From assembly GCA_030141605.1 (NCBI GenBank), contig JAQGDQ010000101.1, forward strand, positions 315,017-379,016: a stretch of 64,000 nt of DNA. Reading direction: 5' to 3'. Both the position numbers and the translations under genes were made by a program. Shown here piece by piece: positions 34,674 through 45,339 of the stretch (positions are counted from its first letter, which is position 1; every line of letters begins with the position of its first letter). This DNA comes from Tubiluchus corallicola. Lineage: Eukaryota; Priapulida; Priapulimorpha; Priapulimorphida; Tubiluchidae. The notes beneath the pieces were generated by a model. That model was not told the origin of the DNA and did no database searches. It worked only from the letters and a program-made list of their open reading frames with translations.

Positions 34674-35134
34674 AACTGTTTGCAACATATCCGAAACATA
34701 GAACAAAAATAAAATTGGGGACAGCACAGAACCTTTGGGTAACCCTATCTGACAAGCGTATTTGCTGGAGAGGTGATTACTAACTTTTAAACAAATTTTG
34801 AAGACTCTTAGAAATTCTACCACGACGTCCCAGATGTTGCCGGTAAGCCTTTGTCATATACAACTTCTAGATTGGACCGTCTCATCACACGCTGTCGAAT
34901 GCTTTTTTAAAGTCGCAAAACACTGCAATGCAGCCTCTTTTCTCCATTAGTTTACTATGTAGTTTTGAAATTAGTCTCGCCAGATATCGTGTTGTACTTC
35001 CTCCTGGTCGAAATCCTTCTTGCTCAACATCTAAGAAGTTATTTTCACTAAAAAACTAGAAGTCTTTAAAAAACTAGAAACAACAAGTAATCTATTTTCT
35101 AGAAGCTTTTCTGCCAGCTTGCCAAAATAGGAAG
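34674..35134 (-). pseudogene. LINE ORF2, middle part of RT
   Basis: In element sense: LAEKLLENRL-like start (35120), EQEGFRPGGSTTRYLARLIS (about 35020), CIAVFCDFKKAFDSV with the palm Asp (about 34920), and GLPKGSVLSPILFLFYVSDM (about 34745). Stops follow DSV and the frame shifts. It is the same LINE as 32770-34342 and 36458-37340. Confidence 0.7.
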
Positions 35135-35139
35135 TAATA

Positions 35140-36452
35140 TGTTACCCCTCGTAACCCTTGGGTAACTTTATATATATATATATATATAGTTCACTCGCTT
35201 TGAGGCAATTAATTGTAATTAATTAATCACCTGACTACGGGAGATTCGGTTGGGTTGATAGGGCAATGAAATCTTCCCGCACGATTTTGAACCACGAAAT
35301 ATGCGTTGTAGAATAAATCTTAATCTCCCTAGTTGACAAGCAGGCTTCCGCAATAAGCCGCCTCAATGTGAATAACTCATGTATAGATTCGTGAAGCGGA
35401 CAGTGTCTTTACGAGAATGCACTTAAGTTTACTTTCAATCTCACAAAGTGATTCAACAAATACGTTACAGTAATATCTGAGTTTATTGTACAATTTCCAA
35501 ACATCTAATAAGTTTCATCAATTTACAATTTTGTTTACCTATGCGCTTGTGGGCGCTCACAACTAGTATTGATATATCTCTGAAGATTTACAGGTCAAAT
35601 TACCAAAGATTAACTGTTACTCTATAATTGTCACTTTACACAAAATGCAAGTTAACATTAAATTACTTCCATCCGTTTACCAATTACTGAGATGATCGTA
35701 AAACTACTTAACTTGCGGCCTGGCCAATCTACGACTGTAATTGACCAGATCCAAATTCCTAGTAGAGACTAGAGGACTAGAGGTTTGATGATCAAACTAC
35801 GCAGAACTCTTCTCCACGCTGAGCTATAGAACAATCTCTTACTTCAAGAATTTCTCTGCAACAGACTTCGACAGCTCTGTCCTCGACCCTCGATTCTCAG
35901 CAACCGGCAACCAGCAACCAACCGCCGCGAAAAACTCTCTGCAGTCTCTTTTGAATGCCAGGTCAGTTGACATGACATTGTCAGTGACACGATAAGTGCC
36001 ACATCACTGACCATCCACTTGGTACTCCTACCTCCAGCCAGACAAGACATTCATTGTATTAGTTCTAATGACATATAGCCTCTGTCTTGAGGCTAATTAT
36101 TAATTGAACTGACGACACTCGTGTCTACTACGACTCTGCTCATGAACAATAGCTTCTGACCATTGGCAATTTCATTCGGAAGTTCGAGGGCAGTAGTGCC
36201 AATACTGAACTAAGCAATGTGGGCTAACAGCCCTTCGTACTTTACAGAGTTCAACTGTCGTTATCTGACTTCTAATTTCTATTTAACATATATGATCTGT
36301 CAACCTCTGATACTTTATGCATTAAATTCAAGGTACAAGCTGAGTGAGTCATCATAGCTGAACGGTATAATATTCGTTCAGAATCCAATCTATTATGATT
36401 AATCTAATTTCGAATTCTTTACTGATTAATTTCTCATTTTAAAATAAATTCA
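35140..36452. mobile_element. Solo LTR-like insertion, 1,313 bp
   Basis: It begins TGTTACCCCTCG and ends AAATTCA, obeying TG...CA, and is bounded by TAATA on both sides (35135-35139 and 36453-36457). Removing it and one TAATA rejoins the LINE between PIT and FGKLAEKLL, apart from a frame slip. It carries an (AT)n tract near the left end and AATAAA near 35313, but no coding domain. A solo LTR is the simplest reading, and its family is unknown. Confidence 0.55.
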
Positions 36453-36457
36453 TAATA

Positions 36458-37340
36458 AATAGTAATCGGCCTATAATTATTGGGGTCATAATAGCTGGTT
36501 TCTTGAAGAACACAACCTTTGCATTTTGCCATGGCCACACATTTTGTTCTATATTTATATTTACTAAGCTCATAAATGTTGCTTTGGCCTGAAAACCCAT
36601 GTGACGAATCATCCGTGGATGGCATCCTTCGGTATCAATACTTTTGTGATACATTTGTGCGCTCTTTATTGCTTTATCAACTTCATCCATTGTGAAGTTA
36701 TCATTGAACCACAGGCGTTCGTTGGGTTGTGGAAGGTGTCGTTGGGTGAAATGCTTCATTAAACCATGCTTGGCCGAATGTTGCACTGTCAATATGGGAG
36801 CCAATAAAGAATGTTTTGTACAATATGTCACTATTATGACTATTGGCAATATAATATTTATTTTGGTATTTCAAAGTTAGGTATTCCAATCCACACATCC
36901 GATTTCTCTCCGAAAAGTTTACTGTGCGTTTTCCAAAACGTTTTACCTTGTGCAATGTTTAAAATGGCTGTGTTCTCAGTTACCAATTGTTGAGCTCCTC
37001 ATTTAATATCTGATCGAACTGCTTCTTTGCTTCCAGATAAGCTAACTTATTTGGAACATTCGACAAACGTAGATATCTTTTCCTGAGTTCCCTTAGTTTT
37101 TTGATAATTGCGATAGATTGCAATCTATCGTAGCGTCTAACATCTTAGCGGTGATCATTTATTTGCAAATTCTTCCACACTGCAATTCATTTGCCATATA
37201 AACAAGCCGTTCTCGATTGCGTCATTGAGGTTGTCGTTTTTGTGAAACATGATTTTTGCCTTTGGGAAAATTTTGCAATCTTTTGTCTTAAATCTATCCA
37301 TTTTAACTACTTTGTAGTAGTTTGTGATGTCACAGAGCAT
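36458..37340 (-). pseudogene. LINE ORF2, part upstream of RT
   Basis: In element sense from about 37340: a weakly open stretch, then FGKRTVNFSERNRMCGLEYLT (36930), RLWFNDNFTMDEVDKAIKS (36710), GCHPRMIRHMG (36625), WPWQNAKVVFFKKP (36540) and the NYRPIT motif that opens the RT domain (36470). It changes frame at least three times. NYRPIT joins to the segment at 35134 across the LTR-like insertion. Confidence 0.7.
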
Positions 37341-37389
37341 ATTTACTTTGGCTCGTGTCGAGATCTCTGATTAAGCCAGCGCGTGGGGA

Positions 37390-37750
37390 TAAATGGTGTC
37401 TGACTCTCGTGCCTCCTCCTAAGATTTCAGGCTTTCAGAAGTAAAAAAAAATGTTGTGTTGTTTCCGAAAACCTTCTGAAGGAGCCTCGTATATCTAACG
37501 AAATATTGGGTTTCGCACTTCGTTTAAGAACAGAAATTTTTGTCAGTCACTTGACTGTACTTCATCGTGTTTGACGCGTTTACAGTTTTCACAGCCTTTT
37601 CACAGTTCCAGCGATTGACAACGATCGTGAAAAGGGCAAAGGTTAAGTGTAACAAACAACGCATTCATGTACACTGAATAACGCCTCGAAGTACCAAGCT
37701 ACTCTAATAGTAACCATGTGCTACCTGTGACCAAACGTGATAGCGTAAAA
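37390..37750 (+). promoter_or_regulatory. Upstream region of the fucosyltransferase gene with a 4-codon uORF
   Basis: No conserved element is identified, but the first ATG upstream of the coding start, at 37716-37718, opens a short reading frame of four codons ending TGA (37728-37730), 20 bases before the main ATG. If transcribed, such an upstream ORF would be expected to lower initiation at the main start. Confidence 0.35.
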
Positions 37751-38971
37751 ATGTATAATTGCTCAAAATCTACAAAAATAATTTTTCTAATTCTGACATT
37801 GACGACAACAATACATTATTGTGCATATCTATTATTTACAAGCAATGCATTTTCACACTATGCAAACGTTCAAAAGCAACACTTTTCTGAACTCACCTCG
37901 GAAAAGACTCGAACTCAAAATACTCTACAATACTTGAATCGTATACCCCAAAGACTTAACGGCAGTGGCAGTAAATATAAATTGATATTATATTGGAATA
38001 CTCTCTATGGGGGTTCGGATTTCTTGTGGGGAATTGGAAGCAAGCCATTTGAAACTCATTGTCCAGAAGAATATTCCAGATGTATCACAACTAGCGACAA
38101 GTCCTTCTTGAGTGAAAGTGATGCCGTCTTGGTGCACATAAGGAATAGGTGGAACTCCATACCGCAGTATCGCTCTCCTAAACAACGTTGGGTGTTCTAT
38201 CTGATGGAATCACCAGCGTACACACGAGTTAAATTGCTAAAATTGGACAACATTTTTCATTGGACAATGACTTATCGCTTAGATTCAGATATTGTGCAGA
38301 GATATGGGGAAATTATTCCACGTGCAACAAATACCTCCATCAAAAGCCAAAAAACAATTATGGAAAAACGGCTAGCAAACAAAACAAAACTCGTTGCTTG
38401 GTTTGTGAGTAATTGCAAAACATCCAGCCGAAGAGAGAATTATGTCAAGGAATTACAAAAATTTATCAAAGTTGATATATATGGAAAATGTGGACCTCTA
38501 AAATGCATTGGGATGCAGAAATGCTATGAGATGCTAGAGACAAATTACACATTTTTTTTAGCTTTTGAAAATGCGCGGTGTACAGATTACGTCACAGAGA
38601 AAGTTTTTGGCCCGATGATGTATTATGTGGTTCCAGTTGTTTTAGGAGGCATTAATTACAGTGGTATTCTCCCTCCACATTCCTATATTAATGTACAGGA
38701 TTTTGATTCCCCAAAACAATTAGGGGAGTACTTGATGCACATGAACGAAACTGAATATGCCAGTTATTTTGAGTGGAAATTAAGATATGAAGCTGTGATG
38801 AAGTTTCCTAATCCAATGCAAATGTCTAAAAATCATGTTCCCATTCATCCAACCCACTGGTGTGAATTATGCAAGCGATTACATCAAGATAGCCAATTTG
38901 AGGCTAAAACTTACACTGGGGTTCAGTTAAATAACTGGTGGAAAAAGAAATGTTACCCTATAAATCCTTAG
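37751..38971 (+). CDS. Alpha-1,3-fucosyltransferase, GT10 family
   Basis: Intronless ORF of 406 residues from the first in-frame ATG (AAAATGT); the frame is open 11 codons further but without an ATG. Residues 9-30 are one hydrophobic segment after a short basic N-terminus, the layout of a type II Golgi enzyme, followed by a stem with N-glycosylation sites. The catalytic GT10 domain has LVAWFVSNC (214-222), VDIYGKCG (241-248) and the signature FFLAFENARCTDYVTEK (268-284), followed by VPVVLGG (294-300). Family members transfer fucose from GDP-fucose to GlcNAc in N-acetyllactosamine or N-glycan core acceptors. The C-terminal Cys-rich part (CELC and C401) fits the disulfides of the family. Length is normal. 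The precise acceptor cannot be told. Confidence 0.93.
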   Translation: MYNCSKSTKIIFLILTLTTTIHYCAYLLFTSNAFSHYANVQKQHFSELTSEKTRTQNTLQYLNRIPQRLNGSGSKYKLILYWNTLYGGSDFLWGIGSKPFETHCPEEYSRCITTSDKSFLSESDAVLVHIRNRWNSIPQYRSPKQRWVFYLMESPAYTRVKLLKLDNIFHWTMTYRLDSDIVQRYGEIIPRATNTSIKSQKTIMEKRLANKTKLVAWFVSNCKTSSRRENYVKELQKFIKVDIYGKCGPLKCIGMQKCYEMLETNYTFFLAFENARCTDYVTEKVFGPMMYYVVPVVLGGINYSGILPPHSYINVQDFDSPKQLGEYLMHMNETEYASYFEWKLRYEAVMKFPNPMQMSKNHVPIHPTHWCELCKRLHQDSQFEAKTYTGVQLNNWWKKKCYPINP

Positions 38972-39925
38972 GGTACAATTTGTGACTGGTGCGGTCCGCC
39001 AGTGGTACATTTTGTAAAGGCAAATAGTAAAACGGAGCTGATTTGTGCAAGGAGGAGACTCCTCGAAAAAGATGGCGTAATTTATAGCAAAATAATTTCG
39101 TGAGAGGATCCAATTTATGTCTTGGTTGTTTGCAAACAACACATTTCGCCAATGGTATAGTTCGCCAGTGGTTCAGTTCGATGGTGGTACAGTTGCCAAG
39201 TGACACACTTAGCCAATACATACCACTCCAGAAGTACGTTTCGCCAGTACAATTTTTCTACTATATGTTATTACCTCATTCCTTTAACAAAATGTTTAGC
39301 AGTGGTGCAGTTATTATTAAGTTTTAATTTCAAAATCCTCTGTCATTCTGTTGTGAATAATTTAATGATAACCTGAATAGGGTGACACACTCAGCTTCTT
39401 CCATGCATGTAACTAAAACTTACTTAATATTTAAAATATTTTATTTAAAATATATTTAATATAGATGGATATCTCCCTCTGGTAATTGGAACTACTACTT
39501 GAAGTTGTATTTGGAAATTGAAATTGATGATCTTAAAGGATTTGTATTCACATGCTGGTCTTGAACTGTTTTAAACTTTTAAAGCTGCTTCTATTTTCAA
39601 AAACTTTCTTTACAAGAATTCAAAGAATTACAAATTCATATTTTTTACAAAAACTTCAAAGAGTGACATGATCTGAACTTGTGTCATTAATAGAAATAAG
39701 ACAAATAATGAAAATGATGATCTTAACAACATAAACTTTATTGTTTTGTTTATTGTTTTGACATATATACAGTGATTTTCCTGAAGTTAAACAATTGAAT
39801 CCAGAGATAAGGTGAACTAGTCACCTGACAGCAATTTCATAATGTTAGCAAGTACAAGGAAGGCCACTTACGGAATCCATTTCTTTCACCACCCGCTCCT
39901 GTCTCTATTCTAACTGTCTACCAAA
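38972..39925. other. Downstream DNA with degenerate CGCCAGTGG repeats
   Basis: Between 38978 and 39260 words such as GTTCGCCAGTGGTACA recur five or six times in degenerate form, likely an old minisatellite lying in or after the 3' UTR. The rest shows no gene. ORFs on both strands here are by-products of the repeats. Confidence 0.5.
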
Positions 39926-39930
39926 TAAAA

Positions 39931-40044
39931 CACAGAGATTTCATGAGACGTTGCTTCCTATATATATATATATATGTCGTGCAGGTGGGGGAAAGGGAGA
40001 GAGACGCAATTTGTGAGGAAGCAACGTCTCATGAAATCTCTGTG
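39931..40044. repeat. Perfect 28-bp inverted repeat with AT-rich loop
   Basis: The arm 39931-39958 is exactly complementary to 40017-40044, separated by 58 bases that begin with an (AT)n run. Outside the right arm are further (AT)n runs (40046-40095). It may be the relic of a foldback element or a cruciform-prone site. No coding. Confidence 0.85.
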
Positions 40045-40095
40045 TTATATATATATATATATACATAGAGATGTTATATATATATATATATATAC

Positions 40096-40865
40096 ATATC
40101 CACAGCCACACCTCTACGCAAAACATAATGTTCACATGATCACCACCAACAACCCAAACAACGCAAAATAGGGGGAGGTGGTCCCGCAAGCCTGAGCACC
40201 CTCAGGTTCATTACACAGTACATACAGACGTGTTGGTGGGTCTACGTGCGCTACTGTAGTTGTAATTTCACAATCAGCATGAAGAGGGTATGAAATGTGG
40301 GGCAAGCAAAAATAAAAGAGTTTTCAAAAATATAAACTGTTCCAAGTTGCAAAATAAGTGGTTATATTGGTAAGACTTTTCAAAGTTAAATTTTTAGAAA
40401 AATACAATTTTAAACAAACACAGTGATCTTATATTTATACACATAATCTACCCATTAATTGATTTAGGTCCAGGCTGAAATGCTCATAATCATAATGCAC
40501 AGCTTACGGACCACATTGATTAGTGAAACACATCGTGGTTATTCATTGTTTTTACAAGGCTCTTGAGCACGCGTTTTTAGTACTGGTCTTGACCCTTGAA
40601 TCAGTAACGAGCGAACTACAGTCTACAGACTGGATCGGACCAAGGTCCATAACTTTTTGCATATAGGATTGGACTGCTGATTCACTATTGAAAATAAAGC
40701 AGAAATGCAGACCGGATGTGGATAAAAATTTATCGCGATTTGATCTTTGCGGAATGCTTATATTAACAATGTTAATCCGCAACTTTGAAGAACAATTATT
40801 GAAGTTATCACTCAAATAATGGCCAGGCCAAGATACTTTTCTTTATGACTAACTTTAACTTCTTT
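40096..40865. other. Gene-free DNA
   Basis: No gene recognised; the ORF 40552-40815 (minus) has no family signature. Confidence 0.4.
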
Positions 40866-40869
40866 GCCA

Positions 40870-41483
40870 AACAGTAAACCCTTCCAGGGACAACATGCCG
40901 TAAGCTAGGGGGTAAAAATAGATGCAACATACATTGTATATTTTACATTGAAAACGATATCATTTTCAACAGCGTATTTTTCACATAGCGTAAGAGGTTT
41001 TCTACGAGACATAAGTCGTCTGCATACATGAGTGACTGATTGCATTTTCGCCAATGTGGCAACATGCACTTTTTTCACACGACAGATATTTTGAGAGGTC
41101 ATCAATATAGGCTGCGAAAAGCAAAGGAGATAGAATTCCACCTTGTCTCAGGCCATTTGACACAGAAAAATAATCAGAGTAAGTTTTGCCCCAGCGAACA
41201 CCTACCCGCTGTGAAGTTTACCAATATTTCAGCATAGACAACATTGAAACTGGTAACCCAACAGCAGTGAGTTTCTTAAAAGGCCCAGTATGAACTCACG
41301 CGATCAAATGCCTTACTGGCGTCAAATTAGACACATTAATGTAGGACTACAGTTATTGTTATAAGTATGTAGTGTCTTTTTCAGTTGCATATATATTTAT
41401 ATATATAATTCAGTGCTATATACCTTTTCGAATGCAACGTGATATTTTGTAGACACTAGCAAGTCTTCGTCTAAGTAAAATGA
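40870..41483 (-). pseudogene. LINE RT relic, 3' side of the Gmr1-type insertion
   Basis: In element sense: RVILLRRRLASVYKI at the insertion edge (41485), DASKAFDRV (about 41310) and FSVSNGLRQGGILSPLLFAA (about 41130), then YIDDLS and a frame-shifted QTTYVS where the YADD box should be, fading near 40870. The matching upstream part is 47034-47790; the two are continuous once the LTR element is removed. Confidence 0.7.
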
Positions 41484-41487
41484 CCCG

Positions 41488-41730
41488 TGTTATGACCCGC
41501 CTGCCGATTTTAATTAAAGCGCCAGGTTGGCTTCTCACCTGTGTTCTGTACTTGCTTTTGACCTAGTTAGAGTTGTTATTGATGTGGAAGTAATGTCGGC
41601 TGCTCAGGATGACAGCCCTGATGTTTTATTTTTGTTAATTAGTGTTTACTGGCAATAAATATGAAGTAATGTCGCAAATGCATCTCCGTTTATTCACCAT
41701 GTTTTGTGTAACCAATTCCAACTCATAACA
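41488..41730 (+). repeat. 5' LTR of the Gmr1-type element
   Basis: 243 bp, starting TGTTATGA and ending TCATAACA, an 8-bp perfect terminal inverted repeat. A CAATAAAT polyadenylation-like word lies near 41656. It differs from the 3' LTR at three positions only. Confidence 0.93.
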
Positions 41731-42753
41731 AAGTGGGGGCGGGATGAATCAACCGACGAGTTGCAATGAATTTCGTCTGGACGCTTTTCGTTTTCATTAC
41801 TGTGCAACGTCACGATGAATTTTTTTCTTCTGTTGATGCTAAAGCTTAATTCCACGGTTAATAAAGCTGACAATGGACAAACTGTAAGTTACGGCTCATT
41901 TTTCTACACAGTAACTGTTTGACGTCGTCTGAATTATCATCATATCAAGTATGAACTGTCTCTGTCTGTTCGTCTGTCAGCGTCTGGAAATATTCGCTCA
42001 TTGGAAAATTCCTAATTATTCAGAAATGCTGCTAACATGCTGAAATAGACAAACTTCATACTAATATATAGCATCTCTAAAGTACATGAGAAACGTGTAG
42101 AGGTCACGAAGTTCCGTTGCTACAAGTGAACTATGAATAATGTTTCGACAAACGTTAAACTTGAATTCAGGATTATGCTCTTGTGAATTTCTGGGTAAAA
42201 ACTAGACAAATTTTATTCTGCGTTGCGGGAATTCTGCACAAAATACTGTGGGTAACAATCGTCGGTATTTGCTGGAACTGAGCCAAGTAGCTGCGTTAGA
42301 CTAGGGCGACCTTGAGGCTACAAGCGTGTATGTATAGGTCGGGGGCTACTGTCAAGCCATCACAGGTATACCTACAGATTAGTACAAGCTACACCGAAAC
42401 TCGTTTCACGTGAGGAAGCCAGCTAGACAAGCAGTGCATTGATCAGAGATATTTCCACACAAGTACTGCAGTAGTAAAGGAAAAAAACGAATGATATTTA
42501 TTGGACTCATTGATTTTGTTAATGCAGTTTGGTGAACAATGGCAGTCTTGTTAATTATCACCTAACGCTTTCTTTTATTAAGCTAATTGCACTACTGTTG
42601 TTACGCTTACGTGGGCTCCCCCACAGATAACTTGCGCAAGGGGTGCCTAATTAGTATTGTTGAAAGTCAAATATTGTACAGTACGTTGTGTAGCTAGTTG
42701 GTAGGCTTGTGTCATAATGTTATATTGTAGTAATTGTGCTAATTACTGAAATA
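41731..42753 (+). promoter_or_regulatory. Leader with putative primer-binding site
   Basis: The leader of about 1 kb opens AAGTGGGGGCGGG; TGGGGGCGGGATG from 41734 has the TGG expected of a tRNA primer-binding site, three bases after the LTR. The tRNA is not identified. The rest is non-coding. Confidence 0.45.
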
Positions 42754-43440
42754 TGGCGACTTCGTTTGACCCAGAGATGGAAAGGGGGCTTATTAACCTT
42801 GCCCAGATTAGATAAACTCATAAAAGACAATTTACTTGCCCTGGCCGATTACCTGAATATTGAGTTGCCCACTAGTGCTGGAAAAGCAAAAATTATTGAA
42901 ATTCTCGGGAACCCAGAAATTTTGAAAACAGCTAGACCACGTGAAGGGGAGAAATCTGTAATTAGTAAATCTCCTCGTATTCCTGTGCATACTCCCACGG
43001 GAACAGATAGGAATGAACTTGAGTTAGCAAAAATTGCACTCGAACGTGAAAGGATGGAACTTGAAAAATTAAGGTTGAAATATCAGGACAAAGAAAGGCA
43101 AAGGGATTGGGAGTACAACGTTAAGATGAAAGAGCTGGAATTATTAACAGCATCCACTAATTTGGGGGCTCAGCAAGCCAATAACCAAACTTTTGATGTT
43201 ATAAAAACATTCGCCCTGTACCTAAATTTAGCGAAACGGATGTTGAAATATTTTTTCTAACCTTTGAGAAAATTTCCAACAATCTCAAATGGCCAAAAGC
43301 TCATTGGCCTGTATTGTTACAAAGCAGTTTTACTGGCAAAGCACAGGAGATTTACTCTTCTCTACCCTCCACTCAGAGTTCAAATTATGAACAATTGAAA
43401 TCCGCTGTGCTAAAGCATATGAATTAGTACCAGAAGCCTA
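42754..43440 (+). pseudogene. Gmr1-type gag, frameshifted
   Basis: The natural start is probably ATGGCGACTTCG at 42754, which reads MATSFDPEMERGLINLAQI before a one-base shift moves the frame to LDKLIKDNLLALADYLNIEL. A Glu/Lys-rich helical stretch follows (43015-43150). A second shift near 43225 leads to FLTFEKISNNLKWPKAHWP and YEQLKSAVLK, the capsid core typical of gypsy gag. Immediately after, the sequence passes into protease without zinc knuckles, so a deletion near 43430-43450 is likely. Confidence 0.6.
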
Positions 43441-43976
43441 TCGCCAGTGTCACCTGTGGACATAACTAAACCTGTTACAGTTTTACGAGACACAGGAGCT
43501 GCTCAGTCACTATTATTACAGGGTGTAATCCCTCTTGATGAAACTTCTTATACAAACGCTAGTGCTTTAATTCAAGGTATTGAAGGATGATACATAGATG
43601 TACCACTTCACAGAATCAACTTGAATTCGGACTATGTTAAAGGTCCCGTGACAGTAGGAATTGTTTCTCACATTCCAGTAGATGGAGTGTCCCTATTACT
43701 TGGCAATGATGTTGCTAAGGATGAGGTAATAACCGCTATACCTGTTGTCACTCCTGAGCCAAAAATGGATGCGAAACTGAAATTCTGGAAGAAATGCATC
43801 CTGGAATTTTTCCTGCTTGTGTTGTAACAAGATCACAGGCTCAGACTAACAAAGATAGCAGCTCAGAACAAGTGGATGACAAAGATAGTTCACCACCGTC
43901 TACCTTCCCAAGAGAGAACCAAAGTGGTTCGACGGCTTTAAGCCATACGTTTGCTGAACAGATGGATAAAAATTAA
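43441..43976 (+). pseudogene. Gmr1-type protease and spacer
   Basis: Aspartic protease with the active-site triad in VTVLRDTGAAQS (DTGA at 43489-43500) and the later hydrophobic VSLLLGNDV. An in-frame TGA lies near 43588. A hydrophilic spacer follows and ends at a stop near 43974. Confidence 0.65.
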
Positions 43977-43979
43977 CCA

Positions 43980-45250
43980 ACATTATCTCTGAAACAAGAG
44001 GAACTTATTAAGGCACAGACAAATGATCCTTCTCTTAACAAGCTCTTTTCTCTAGTCATGTCACAAGAGGAAATTGACAATGTTTCAGAAGGCTACTACA
44101 TGCAGTCCAAAGTACCCATGAGAAAGTGGAGACCACCAGATGCTCCTGCAGATGAAGTTTGGCGTGTACACCACCAAATTGTAGTACCACAACGTTACCG
44201 TGAAGAACTAATGAAGATAGCCCATGAATTGCCATTAGCCAGACATGCTGATGTTAAGAAGACGCAAGATAAAATTTTACAACACTTCTTTTGGCCAAAT
44301 TGAGAAAAGATGTCTCTCAATTTTGTAAAACTTGTCATGTGTGCCAAATGGTAGGCAAACCAAACCAGAAAATTCCTATAGCTCCACTTAATCCACTTCC
44401 AATATTTGAAGAACCATTCAGCAGAATCCTAATTGACTGTGTAGGGCCGGTGCCGAAAACCAAGTCAGGATATCAGTATCTTCTTACAATTATGGATCTG
44501 ACTACGAGGTTTCCAGAAGCTATACCTTTAAAGGAGATAACAGCTGCAGCAGTAGTTGATGCCTTGCTGAAGTTCTTTACACAGCTTGGCCTGCCGAAGG
44601 AAATACAATCAGACCAAGGTTCTAACTTTATGGCAAATATTTTCCAACAAGCTTGGTGTAAAGCAATTAAAGTCTTCGGCAAATCACCCACAAAGTCAAG
44701 GAGCTTTAGAGCGCTACCACCAAACTCTGAAAACAATGATGAAAATTTACTGCATTGAATATGCAAAGGATTGGGATAAAGGCATCAATTTCCTTTTGTT
44801 TGCTACGCGTGATACTCAGTCGGAGTCATTGGGTTTTACCCCCTTTGAACTGGTGTTTGGCCACCAAGTTAGGGGACCTCTCAAACTCGTTAAAGAACAA
44901 TGGCTTCAGGAACAGCAGCCAGGAAGCAATCTGCTAGATTATGTATGCAATTTTAAAGAGAGACTTTACAGGGCGTGTGAATTAGCTCATGAGAACTTGA
45001 AAATTGCCCAAGGAAAAATGAAGAAAACGTATGACAAGCATGCTCAATGTAGATTGTTCATAGTAGGTGACAAAGTACTCATTTTGCTACCAATACCATT
45101 AGATCCATTAAAAGCAAAGTTCTCTGGTCCTTACATAATCGAGAAAAAACTCAACAATGTCAACTACATTATCAGCACTCCTGACAGACGCAAAACGCAT
45201 AGACTTTGTCACATCAACATGATGAAGCCCTACTATGAAAGAACAGAGGA
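43980..45250 (+). CDS. Gmr1-type integrase (HHCC, catalytic core, GPY/F)
   Basis: Integrase is read from three frames. The HHCC module is HELPLARH ... CKTCHVCQ (44225-44345), interrupted by a stop/shift near 44300. The core has Asp in ILIDCVGP (44434), Asp in QSDQGSNF (44612) and Glu in GALERYHQ (44709), with a frameshift between the second Asp and the Glu near 44650. The C-terminal module includes FSGPYIIEKKLNNVNYII and HRLCHINMMKPYY, the GPY/F domain of gypsy-type integrases. It catalyses insertion of the cDNA into the host genome in intact relatives. This copy is broken by the shifts. Confidence 0.8.
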
Positions 45251-45339
45251 TACAAAAGGAAAGACCACAACTGCAACTAATCTTGCATTGAGCATAGTCA
45301 ATTCTGACAAGGATGTTGCAGGACAAGAGTCTAGAGAGT

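Noticed and set aside
37718-37750. Fucosyltransferase start at 37718
   Set aside because: The frame there opens with GTG. The first in-frame ATG is 37751, directly before the membrane anchor.
39941-40189. ORFs rich in YIYIYI here and at 58247-58866
   Set aside because: They are translated (AT)n microsatellites.
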